64,000 nt of DNA from Desulfuromonadaceae bacterium (GTDB taxonomy: Bacteria; Desulfobacterota; Desulfuromonadia; Desulfuromonadales; Desulfuromonadaceae): the NCBI GenBank assembly GCA_016936455.1, contig JAFGXV010000016.1, forward strand, positions 1 to 64,000, written 5' to 3'. Below, piece by piece: positions 9,205 through 17,196 of this stretch. How positions within the stretch are numbered: position 1 is the first letter of the stretch; each line of letters begins with the position of its first letter. Position numbers and translations under genes: made by a program. The notes beneath the pieces are model-generated. The model was not told the origin of the DNA, made no database searches, and saw only the letters and a program-made list of their open reading frames with translations.

Positions 9205-9713
9205 TGAAGACGAATGTGACCCTCATCGGCATGCCGGGAGCTGGTAAAAGCACCATTGGCATTATTCTGGCCAAGGAGCTTTCCTACGGTTTTGTCGACA
9301 CCGATGTCCTGATCCAGATCAACCGTCAGCGTTCCCTGCAGGACATTCTGGATGCGGATGGCTATCTGGAGTTGCGCCGTATTGAGGAAGAGGAAATCCT
9401 GCGGTTGAATGTGTCACGGCAGGTGATCGCGACCGGCGGCAGCGCCGTTTACAGCGCGCGGGCGATGGTCCATCTGAAAGCGATATCGACCATTGTCTTT
9501 ATCGAGGTGGAATTTGACGAGATCTGTCGCCGGATTCACAACTTTGATACGCGCGGTATTGCCTGTGCACCGCAACAGAGTTTTCGCGCCCTGTATGAGG
9601 AGCGGCTGGTGCTGTATCGGCGCTACGCCGAACTGCGCATTGATGGCAATCAGTTGAGCCAGGATGAACTCGCGCTGGAGATTGCGCAACAGCTGGGGAA
9701 TCGAAGGGTCTGA
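9204..9713 (+). CDS. Shikimate kinase-like P-loop kinase, atypical
   Basis: A 169-residue protein with the shikimate kinase fold: Walker A GMPGAGKST (9-17), the DTD metal/substrate motif (33-35), an FR-like ELRRIEEEEI segment and ATGGSAV in place of the canonical GGG loop. The ATP-lid region reads DTRGIACAPQQSF where true AroK/AroL has an RPLL-type sequence, so the substrate may not be shikimate. It is translationally coupled to the exported SH3 protein, and no other aromatic-amino-acid genes are near. A specialised small-molecule kinase is equally possible. The kinase fold is certain; the substrate is not. Confidence 0.75.
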   Translation: MKTNVTLIGMPGAGKSTIGIILAKELSYGFVDTDVLIQINRQRSLQDILDADGYLELRRIEEEEILRLNVSRQVIATGGSAVYSARAMVHLKAISTIVFIEVEFDEICRRIHNFDTRGIACAPQQSFRALYEERLVLYRRYAELRIDGNQLSQDELALEIAQQLGNRRV

Positions 9714-9726
9714 TCCCTTGATTTGA

Positions 9727-10836
9727 TCATGCACTTCCGAGCCGGACGCAGTTGCGTCCGGCTTTTTTTGCGGCGTAAACTCCGTTGTCGGCGATCTTGA
9801 TCAGCTCTTCGGGCATGGTCATCTCCGGCGTGCGTACGGCGGCACCGACGCTGATGCTGCCCTTCCAGCAGCCTCCCGGCACCTGAACGTTAAGGCTGTG
9901 AATATGCGTCTGGACCTGCTGGGCCAGGTGCAGCAGTCCGTCGCCGTTGACGGCGGGGCAAAGGATGAGAAATTCATCGCCGCCCATGCGGCAGACGAGG
10001 TCGTCGGTGCGGACTGAATATTCCAGCTGTCGGGCAAGCTCGCGCAGGACGATATCGCCGGCATCGTGGCCGCAGGTGTCGTTGACTTCCTTGAAATGAT
10101 CGGCATCAACCAGCAGGCAACCCAGTGCCCGGGTCGGCTCGAGCTCTTCCAGCCATAACAGCTGCAGCTGGCGCAGGGCAAAACGACGGTTGGCCAGACC
10201 GGTCAGGGTGTCGGTGGTGGCGAGCTGCTCCAGTTTCTGGTTGGCATCGCGCAGTTCTCTGGTTCGCTCCTCGACCTTGGATTCGAGGGACTGATTGAGG
10301 CGGGCCAACTGGCGGTTGCGCAGCGAAACCTGATCAAACAGATTGTTAACGGCGCGCAGCAGGTAGGAATTGGCGGTGTCGGTGGTAAGTTCAAACTCGC
10401 TGAAGGCCTGCTCAGCACTCAGCCCGCGCTGCATGGCCTGGATCTGATGGGCCATGTCCTTGTCCGAACCGAGGATGTGGTAGACCAGCCAGTTATTGAG
10501 AAATTCAAACAGCTGCCGGGGACTGGTACTGCCGCTATTGCGCAGATCATCACACAGCAGGGTGACGTCCTTGAAAAAGTTAGCATGTTCCTGCTGGTGG
10601 TGGGTCAGGTGGCGCGTGTCAATGGCGGCCTGCCGCATGATCTGTTCTTCATCGTCAAAGTGTTCATGGGCGTACTGCGCCAGCTCCCCAACGAGGGTAT
10701 CGAGATCCTCCGCACGAAAACTGTTGTCGGCAATCCGTTCTCCCAGAGCGTTGGTCAGGTTAACCAGATGCTGGTGTTGCTGGTCGACACGGGAAAACCC
10801 GGTTTCAAAAACGGCATCCCACCGAAAAACATTCAT
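9727..10836 (-). CDS. Bacteriohemerythrin-GGDEF diguanylate cyclase
   Basis: A soluble 369-residue fusion. Residues about 1-135 form a bacteriohemerythrin domain with the di-iron ligand pattern: VDQQHQHL, HEHFDDEE, HHQQEH and HILGSDKDM. A coiled coil follows (about 165-200), then a GGDEF domain with GGDEF at 285-289 and an I-site RTDD five residues upstream. Hemerythrin di-iron centres bind O2, and the Vibrio cholerae Bhr-DGC of the same architecture changes cyclase activity with redox state, so this protein probably couples oxygen or redox to c-di-GMP. No membrane segment is present. Its last codons overlap the opposite-strand terminator. Confidence 0.92.
   Translation of the reverse strand: MNVFRWDAVFETGFSRVDQQHQHLVNLTNALGERIADNSFRAEDLDTLVGELAQYAHEHFDDEEQIMRQAAIDTRHLTHHQQEHANFFKDVTLLCDDLRNSGSTSPRQLFEFLNNWLVYHILGSDKDMAHQIQAMQRGLSAEQAFSEFELTTDTANSYLLRAVNNLFDQVSLRNRQLARLNQSLESKVEERTRELRDANQKLEQLATTDTLTGLANRRFALRQLQLLWLEELEPTRALGCLLVDADHFKEVNDTCGHDAGDIVLRELARQLEYSVRTDDLVCRMGGDEFLILCPAVNGDGLLHLAQQVQTHIHSLNVQVPGGCWKGSISVGAAVRTPEMTMPEELIKIADNGVYAAKKAGRNCVRLGSA
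9740..9769 (+). terminator. Terminator overlapping the convergent diguanylate cyclase gene
   Basis: An eleven-pair stem AGCCGGACGCA/TGCGTCCGGCT with a GT loop precedes a T7 tract. It is the plus-strand terminator of the shikimate kinase-like gene. It also lies inside the last codons of the minus-strand hemerythrin-GGDEF gene, where it encodes the KKAGRNCVRL segment. Confidence 0.9.
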
Positions 10837-10910
10837 GTGCAGCCCCCTGTTTACTCAAGATCTTGGATCTCTCCATTTTAACACAGCCACAAATTTGTTC
10901 AGGAAGAAAT

Positions 10911-10933
10911 GAAAAAGCCCCGAAACGGGGCTT
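10911..10933 (-). terminator. Terminator of hemC
   Basis: The eight-pair stem AAGCCCCG/CGGGGCTT (10915-10933) is followed on the minus strand by a run of T. It lies just beyond the hemC stop. Confidence 0.85.
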
Positions 10934-10962
10934 GGGATGTGGAGCGAAATCGCTGGTTGTAT

Positions 10963-11904
10963 TTATTCACCGCGCTCGGCGCGGATGGCGGCAAGAATGG
11001 CGGCACCGCCCTGTTGCAGGGTCAGTTCGGCCATGCGGTGGCCCAGGGATTCGGCGTCGCTGCGCGGGCCGGTCAGGGTGTTTTTGATGATCTGCTGGCC
11101 ATCGAGGCTGATCATGCCGCCGGTGACGCTCAGTTCGCTGTCCCCCTCGAGCTGGGCCATGCAGAAAGCGGGAATGCTGCAGCCACCCTTAAGGGTTTTG
11201 AGAAAGGCCCGTTCCGCCAGCAGACGGTATTCGGTGTCCGGATGGTTGACGGCCTGGCGGATGATGTCTCGCTTTTGCGGTTCAAGTGCGGTGGCCGACT
11301 CGACCGCAACGCTGCCCTGGCCGACGGGAGGAATGAACTGTTCGAGGGGAAGATTCTCAACAATCAGCTCGTTGTATCCCATGCGGTTGACACCGGCATA
11401 AGCCAGCAGAATGGCGTCACACTGTCCCGCGTCCATCTTGGCGATGCGGGTCTGCAGGTTGCCGCGCATCTCGATGACGTTGAGATGCGGATAATAGGCC
11501 TTGAGCATGGCGCGGCGGCGCACCGAGGAAGAGCCGATGGTCAGGGGGCGGCCGGTGTCGCCCAGACGCAGGTTTTTGTCGCGGCTGACCACCACGTCAT
11601 GAACCTGCTCGCGCTCGGTAAAGGCAATGATCTCAAAGCCCTGGGGCAGTTCGGATTGCATGTCCTTGGCGCTGTGGACGGCAATATCGATCTCGCCGCT
11701 GCGCAGCTGGTCTTCAAGTTCTTCGGTAAACACCCCTTTGCTGCCGATCTTGGCAATGGAGACATCCAGCACCTGGTCGCCACGGGTGTCGATTTCGACA
11801 ATGCGGGTTTCCATGCCTGCTTTGTGCAGAAGTTCTTCGACGTAGTAGGCCTGCCACAGGGCCAGCTTGCTGCGCCGGGTTCCGATTTTAACGGTTGTAC
11901 TCAT
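10963..11904 (-). CDS. hemC: Hydroxymethylbilane synthase (porphobilinogen deaminase)
   Basis: Polymerises four porphobilinogens into hydroxymethylbilane in the tetrapyrrole pathway (heme, siroheme, B12). The 313-residue protein has the N-terminal IGTRRSKLALWQA motif, DTRGDQ, HSAKDM and GSSSVRRRA. C242 in LKGGCSIPA carries the dipyrromethane cofactor. ATG 11904 is chosen over an upstream in-frame codon at 11976 because GAAGGAGT precedes it and the protein then begins at the family start (MSTTVKIGTRRS). It has its own terminator and diverges from the efflux operon. No hemA or hemD is next to it. Confidence 0.96.
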   Translation of the reverse strand: MSTTVKIGTRRSKLALWQAYYVEELLHKAGMETRIVEIDTRGDQVLDVSIAKIGSKGVFTEELEDQLRSGEIDIAVHSAKDMQSELPQGFEIIAFTEREQVHDVVVSRDKNLRLGDTGRPLTIGSSSVRRRAMLKAYYPHLNVIEMRGNLQTRIAKMDAGQCDAILLAYAGVNRMGYNELIVENLPLEQFIPPVGQGSVAVESATALEPQKRDIIRQAVNHPDTEYRLLAERAFLKTLKGGCSIPAFCMAQLEGDSELSVTGGMISLDGQQIIKNTLTGPRSDAESLGHRMAELTLQQGGAAILAAIRAERGE

Positions 11905-12055
11905 GGGGACTCCTTCTTGTGAAAGCGGGCGTTTCGAGAACCGGCGCATTTTTTCAGGTATTCCCCCCCCTGTCAAGGGTCGTTAGGCGTGTATTTTGCT
12001 CGCGAATGTGTTAGTTTTAATAACTTTCATTCCATCACGAATCAACGGGGGCGGG

Positions 12056-13750
12056 TTGGTATCTCCTTTAACAAAAATGCTTCTCCTGGTTGTTGCCGTG
12101 TTGCTGGCGGCCTGTCAGGGGCCGACCGCTGTGCTGAAGCAGGCCGATCGGGTGGCGATTGATCTTGTTGAAGCGCAGCAGCGGCAGCTGGGGATTGAAG
12201 AGGGTTTCAGCCTCCTGCCCGCGCGCCAGCAGTTGCGCCGCGAGCTGCTGGGAGAGCAGGCCCTGTGTGTGGTGCAAGAGGTTTCTCCGGAGGGAGCGGG
12301 CCTGACGCTGACACTGATGCAGGCTCTGGAGGTTGGTGCTGCGAACAGTCGCAGCTACCAGTTGCAGAAGGAAGGCGTGTTTCAGGCCGCGCTGGCCCTC
12401 GACCTGGAGCGGGATGCCTTTCGTTCGAGCTGGCAGGGAGTGCTGTCAGGGCTCTGGAGCACCGATAACGGTGGCCGCGAGCGGGTGACGGGACTGACCG
12501 GTCAGGCCGATGGCGGCCTGCAGAAGACGTTGCGCAGCGGTGCCTCTTTTGCGCTGTCCGTTGGTCTGGATCTGGTTCAGTTGCTGACCGGCGAGCGGGT
12601 CATGTCGCGCGGGATCGTTGCCGACAGCAGCATCCGCATTCCGCTGTTGCGCGGGGCCGGGGCCGAGGTGGTGACCGAGCCGCTGCAGCAGGCCGAGCGG
12701 GATGTGCTGTATGCGCTGTTGAATTTTGAGCGTTATAAACGGACGTTTGCCGTGGAGATCGCCAGTACCTATCTGCAGGTACTGGAAGACAATAATCAGG
12801 TCAAAACGGCCTGGGACAATTATCAGCGCCTGAGCGTGGCCTGCCAGCGGGCGCGTCGTCTGGCCGATGCTGGCCGGCTGCCGGAGGTTCAGGTGGACCA
12901 GGCGTTGCAGGACGAACTGCGGGCGCGCAACAGCTGGGTGCGGGCGCGGCAGAACAGTCTTGACAGCCTTGATCGTTTTAAGCTGGATCTTGGCCTGCCC
13001 ACGGACGCCGCCATTGTTCTGGATGATCATGAGCTGGCGCGTCTGCAGCAGGGGCTGGCCACCGCCGGAGTGCTAAAGCCGCCCGAAGACACGGCCGCCG
13101 CCACGGAAGATTCGTCGCTGCTGACGACCGCACTGCGTCAGCGCTGCGACCTGCGGGTGGCGCGGGAGCGGATCGTCGACCGTCAGCGTGCCATTCGCGT
13201 GGCCGAGGACGCCCTGCAGACGGAGCTGACACTGCTTGGCAGCGGGCAGGCCGGTGGTCGCCGCACCCTGTCGCAGGCCGGGGAAGAGGATGCCCGATTA
13301 CGCCCCCATCGCGGGAGCTATTCGGCGCTGCTGACTCTTGATCTGCCGCTGGAACGGACAGCGGAGCGCAACGCCCTGCGCAACAGCTGGATTGCCTACG
13401 AGCAGAGCCGGCGGGACAGCGAGGCTCTGGAAGATCAGGTGAAATACCAGGTGCGCAGTGCCCGGCGACAGGTTGTGGAGGCCCGAGAAACCATCCGGAT
13501 TCAGAAGCAGGCACTGGAAGTCGCCCGTCGCCGGGTGGCGGCAACGGATCTGTTTTTGCGCGCCGGGCGCATTCAGATGCGAGATGTGCTTGAAGCGCAG
13601 GATGCGCTGGTCGTGGCCGCTAACGCGCTGGTCGCGGCCCAGGTGCAGTACGCCATTGCCGGCATGGAATTGCAGCGGGATCTCGGCAGCCTGAATCCGG
13701 ATGCCGAAGGAAATTGGTTACGAGCGATCTTTGAAGGAGCATTGCTGTAG
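12056..13750 (+). CDS. TolC-family outer-membrane efflux lipoprotein
   Basis: The outer-membrane channel of a tripartite ABC exporter. The product is about 564 residues and has two Ala/Gln/Arg-rich helical repeats typical of TolC, for example QVDQALQDELRARNSW and AGRIQMRDVLEAQDALVVA. The N terminus is a lipoprotein signal with lipobox LAAC. The start is uncertain: TTG 12056, after a G-rich stretch, gives a signal containing a Lys, whereas ATG 12077 gives a very short signal with no positive charge. The stop overlaps the adaptor start (TAGTG), making this the first gene of a coupled tolC-macA-macB-type operon. About 100 residues before the first repeat are unlike E. coli TolC. Confidence 0.85.
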   Translation: MVSPLTKMLLLVVAVLLAACQGPTAVLKQADRVAIDLVEAQQRQLGIEEGFSLLPARQQLRRELLGEQALCVVQEVSPEGAGLTLTLMQALEVGAANSRSYQLQKEGVFQAALALDLERDAFRSSWQGVLSGLWSTDNGGRERVTGLTGQADGGLQKTLRSGASFALSVGLDLVQLLTGERVMSRGIVADSSIRIPLLRGAGAEVVTEPLQQAERDVLYALLNFERYKRTFAVEIASTYLQVLEDNNQVKTAWDNYQRLSVACQRARRLADAGRLPEVQVDQALQDELRARNSWVRARQNSLDSLDRFKLDLGLPTDAAIVLDDHELARLQQGLATAGVLKPPEDTAAATEDSSLLTTALRQRCDLRVARERIVDRQRAIRVAEDALQTELTLLGSGQAGGRRTLSQAGEEDARLRPHRGSYSALLTLDLPLERTAERNALRNSWIAYEQSRRDSEALEDQVKYQVRSARRQVVEARETIRIQKQALEVARRRVAATDLFLRAGRIQMRDVLEAQDALVVAANALVAAQVQYAIAGMELQRDLGSLNPDAEGNWLRAIFEGALL

Positions 13751-15231
13751 TGAGAACAGGTCTGAATCGATTTCGTCACGGGTTGAGCGTGTCGACAATG
13801 TTCGCCTTGGCCGGGGTGGTGTTGGTGGTGGCCGTGTTGCTGTGGCCGTCTGCCGATGAGCGCTCTGTTGCGGATCAGGTGACGGTGACGGTCCAGAATG
13901 GTCCCCTGGAGATCGCCATTCTGGCGACCGGGACCCTCAAGGCCCGCGATCAGCAGGTGATCAGCAATACGGTCGAAGGCCGGACCACGATCCTGTCGCT
14001 TATTGACGAAGGCATGCAGGTCGAAAAAGGGGATCTGTTGATTGAGTTGGATGCCAGCAGTCTGCAGGAGCGCGAAGTTGATCAGCAGATTGTGGTGCAG
14101 AACGCCGATGCGGAATTTGTGCAGGCGCGCGAGAATCTGGAAGTGGTCAAAAACCAGTCTTACAGTGATATCGAGGAGGCGCGGCTGGCCAGCCGCTTTG
14201 CCGAGGGCGACCTGGAAAAATACCGTCAGGGTGAATACCCGGCCAAGGTCAAAGAGGCCGAGGCCAAGATCGCCGTGGCGGAAGAGGAGCTGCGGCGGGC
14301 CGAAGAAAAACAGTCCTGGTCCCGGATTCTGTTCGACGAAAAGTTTCTGTCGCAGACAGAATTGCAGGCCGACAGTCTGGCCGCGCAGAAGGCCAGAATC
14401 GATCTCGATCTGCGGCGTGGCGAGTTGAAACTGCTCAAAGAGTTTGATCATCCGCGTCAGCTGATGGAACTGCAGGCCGACGTGGAGAAGACCCGGCTGG
14501 CGTTGCAGCGTGTCGAGCGCAAGGCGGCAGCCGATGTGGTTCAGGCCGAGGCCCAGCTGCAGGCCAAAAGCTCCAAGCTTGAGCGCGAACGCAGCAAACT
14601 GGAAAAAATTCGCCAGCAGATTGCCAGAACCCGGATTGTTGCACCGCAGGCCGGCATGGTGGTCTATGCGACCTCTACCCAGGCCAGCTGGCGCGGATCC
14701 GTCGAGCCGCTCGCTGCCGGTCAGGAGGTGCGCGAGCGTCAGGAGCTGATTTACCTGCCGTCATCCGGAGCCAAAATGGTGGAAACAAAAATTCATGAAT
14801 CCGACCTGCAGCAGATCGCTCTGGGGCAGCCCTGCCGGGTGCGGGTGGATGCTTTGCCCGGCGAGCTTTTTGCGGGACGGGTGGAAACCGTCGCCGTTCT
14901 GCCCGATGCCACCAGCGCCTGGCTGAATCCGGATCTCAAGCTTTACAATGTCGAGGTCGGCCTGGAGGACCAGCACGACAGCCTGCGTACCGGGATGAAC
15001 TGTCAGGTGGAAATCCAGATTGCCAGTCTGGACCAGACCCTGTCCCTGCCGTTGCAAGCGGTGGTTCTGCGCGAGGGACGCGCAGTCGTCTACGTCAAGC
15101 AGGGACTGGGCGTCGCGGAGCGTCCGGTGGAGCTGGGACGCAGCAATGGGCGGGTGGTTGAAATCCGTGCCGGGGTTGAAGCCGGTGAGCGGGTGCTGCT
15201 CAATCCGCCCCTGAGCCGGGATGCCATCTGA
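13750..15231 (+). CDS. HlyD/MacA-type periplasmic adaptor of an ABC exporter
   Basis: Membrane fusion protein linking the MacB-type pump to TolC. In 493 residues: one N-terminal membrane anchor (about 16-33), a barrel-lipoyl half (QVISNTVEGRTTILSL), a very long alpha-helical hairpin (about 105-285, rich in E, K, R and Q, with RRAEEK and LQAKSSKLERERSKLEK), the second lipoyl half (TRIVAPQAGMVVYA) and a beta-barrel/proximal domain. The start is a GTG overlapping the previous stop and its own stop overlaps the ATPase start (TGATG). The long hairpin matches adaptors that reach TolC directly. Confidence 0.92.
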   Translation: MRTGLNRFRHGLSVSTMFALAGVVLVVAVLLWPSADERSVADQVTVTVQNGPLEIAILATGTLKARDQQVISNTVEGRTTILSLIDEGMQVEKGDLLIELDASSLQEREVDQQIVVQNADAEFVQARENLEVVKNQSYSDIEEARLASRFAEGDLEKYRQGEYPAKVKEAEAKIAVAEEELRRAEEKQSWSRILFDEKFLSQTELQADSLAAQKARIDLDLRRGELKLLKEFDHPRQLMELQADVEKTRLALQRVERKAAADVVQAEAQLQAKSSKLERERSKLEKIRQQIARTRIVAPQAGMVVYATSTQASWRGSVEPLAAGQEVRERQELIYLPSSGAKMVETKIHESDLQQIALGQPCRVRVDALPGELFAGRVETVAVLPDATSAWLNPDLKLYNVEVGLEDQHDSLRTGMNCQVEIQIASLDQTLSLPLQAVVLREGRAVVYVKQGLGVAERPVELGRSNGRVVEIRAGVEAGERVLLNPPLSRDAI

Positions 15232-15917
15232 TGTCCACTCCCCTGATCCAGCTGCGCCAGGCGCGCCGCGTTTATCATCGCGGTGCCCATGTCGTCGACG
15301 CTCTGGCCGGGGTGGATCTGACGATTCAGGCGGGAGAAAGCTGGTCGATCATGGGCGCCAGCGGCTCGGGGAAGAGTACCCTGCTCAATGTGCTGGGTTG
15401 TCTCGATCGTCTTGACAGCGGCGACTACTGCCTCGACGGCCAGTCTCTGGCCGCTCTTGACGACGATGGCCTCAGCGCTGTCCGTCTGCAGCGTTTTGGC
15501 TTCATCTTCCAGAGCTTTCATCTGGTTCCCCAGCTCAATGTCCTGGAAAATATCGAACTGCCGCTGTTCTATGCCCGCGTTGAGCCGGAGCAGGCACGGC
15601 GGCGGGCACAGGATCTGGCGCGGCTGGTCGGTCTTGCGGAGCGCTGTTCTCATCGTCCGTCGCAGCTGTCCGGCGGCCAGCAGCAGCGTGTTGCTATTGC
15701 TCGGGCGCTGGCCAATGATCCGCCGATCGTTCTGGCCGACGAGCCGACCGGCAATCTCGACAGCCACACCGGCGACCAGATCATGGATCTGCTGTTTGAT
15801 CTGGCGGCTCAGGGCAAAACGCTGCTGATGGTGACGCACAATGAGGCCTTGGCCGCACGCTGTCGTTGCCGCCTGACCTTGCACGATGGCCAAATTGCCG
15901 GAGTCGCTCGTGACTAG
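15231..15917 (+). CDS. ABC transporter ATP-binding protein, MacB/LolD type
   Basis: A 228-residue nucleotide-binding subunit that powers the adjacent FtsX-type permease. It shows Walker [10 protein letters not shown] (about 41-49), the Q-loop in [12 protein letters not shown], the signature [15 protein letters not shown], Walker [12 protein letters not shown] and the switch histidine in MVTHNEAL. In E. coli MacB the ATPase and permease are one chain; here they are separate genes. The permease GTG start lies inside the last codons of this gene. Confidence 0.95.
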   Translation: MSTPLIQLRQARRVYHRGAHVVDALAGVDLTIQAGESWSIMGASGSGKSTLLNVLGCLDRLDSGDYCLDGQSLAALDDDGLSAVRLQRFGFIFQSFHLVPQLNVLENIELPLFYARVEPEQARRRAQDLARLVGLAERCSHRPSQLSGGQQQRVAIARALANDPPIVLADEPTGNLDSHTGDQIMDLLFDLAAQGKTLLMVTHNEALAARCRCRLTLHDGQIAGVARD

Positions 15918-17196
15918 GGTGCCGGCTGTGGTCCTGCAGGCCCTGATGCGAGATGTGCGTCTGGGCTTCGACTGTCTGTTGCTGCACGGGCTGCGCTCGT
16001 TGCTGACCATGCTGGGCATGGTGTTCGGTGTTGCCAGCGTGATTGCCATGCTGGCCGTCGGCGAAGGGGCTGGTCAGGAAGCTCTGGAGCAGATCCGTCA
16101 GCTGGGCAGTGACGTGATTGTCGCTACCTCGGTCAAAGCGGTCAACGAAGAGAAAAGGCGCCAGTCGGTGTCGATGCTCAGTGTTTATGGCATCACTTAT
16201 GCCGACGCCCAGCGCCTGCAGCAGACCTTGCCAGACCTGAAACGGCTGGTTCCGCTCAAAGCGCGACGCGAGCAGGCCCAGGCTCACGGACAGGTGCAGG
16301 ATGTCCGTCTGGTGGGGACCACGGCGGACTGGTTTGCGCTGGTCGAGCGGCCTCTGCTCGCGGGACGCCGGCTGGCCGATCTCGATGAACAGCGCGCCAG
16401 TCTGGTGGCGGTGGTCAGCGAACAGGTCGCCCGCCAGCTGCTGCCCGGTACGGCAGTCATCGGGGAGCGTATTCGCATCGGCGGGGTGTACTATGAGGTG
16501 GTGGGGGTGCTGCGCAGTCAGGGCCAGGCTGCCGGTGCCGCCAAGGCCCCGGATCAGCCGGATGATATCTATATCCCGCTGTCAACGTTTCGCCAGCGCC
16601 TTGGCGATCTGTATATGCGCCGCATGGCCGGCAGCAGTATCCGTGAACGGGTCGAGCTCAGCCAGCTGCTGTTGCAGATGCACTCGGAGTCGACGGTGGA
16701 GGCGGCTGCCGCAGCTCTCGAAGGCATGTTTCGCCGTTTCCACAAACAGCAGGATGTCCAGCTGCATGTACCGCTGGCGCTGCTGCGTCAGGCCGAGAAA
16801 ACCCAGCGGACCTTCAATCTGGTCCTGGGTTCCATTGCTGCCATCAGTTTGCTGGTCGGAGGGATCGGCATCATGAATATCATGCTGGCGTCGGTGACCG
16901 AACGGACGCGGGAGATCGGTATCCGCCGGGCGATTGGTGCCCGTCGTCAGGAAATTGTGCGCCAGTTTCTGGCCGAGACCGTGGTGCTTTCCAGTTGTGG
17001 TGGGTTGATCGGGCTACTGGTGGGGTTGGCCCTGCCCTGGGCCATCAGCCGCCTGACGGGTTTGACCACGGTGGTGACCTGGTTCAGCCTGCTGCTGGCG
17101 CTGTTGATCAGTATGGCGCTCGGGGTGGTGTTCGGCCTGTATCCGGCGTTGCGTGCAGCCCGGCTCGACCCGATTGAGGCGTTACGCTATGAGTAA
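15910..17196 (+). CDS. MacB/FtsX-type ABC transporter permease
   Basis: Membrane subunit of the MacAB-TolC-like exporter, which uses mechanotransmission to move substrates from periplasm to outside. It has the MacB topology: TM1 near residue 30 (LLTMLGMVFGVASVIAML), a large periplasmic domain (about 55-310) and three C-terminal TMs, with the conserved GGIGIMNIMLASVTERTREIGIRRAIGA segment between them. GTG 15910 is preferred because GGAG lies eight bases upstream; an ATG at 15886 would overlap the ATPase gene by 32 bases and has no clear ribosome site. The 3' end overlaps ygiQ by eight bases. The substrate is unknown. Confidence 0.9.
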   Translation: MTRVPAVVLQALMRDVRLGFDCLLLHGLRSLLTMLGMVFGVASVIAMLAVGEGAGQEALEQIRQLGSDVIVATSVKAVNEEKRRQSVSMLSVYGITYADAQRLQQTLPDLKRLVPLKARREQAQAHGQVQDVRLVGTTADWFALVERPLLAGRRLADLDEQRASLVAVVSEQVARQLLPGTAVIGERIRIGGVYYEVVGVLRSQGQAAGAAKAPDQPDDIYIPLSTFRQRLGDLYMRRMAGSSIRERVELSQLLLQMHSESTVEAAAAALEGMFRRFHKQQDVQLHVPLALLRQAEKTQRTFNLVLGSIAAISLLVGGIGIMNIMLASVTERTREIGIRRAIGARRQEIVRQFLAETVVLSSCGGLIGLLVGLALPWAISRLTGLTTVVTWFSLLLALLISMALGVVFGLYPALRAARLDPIEALRYE

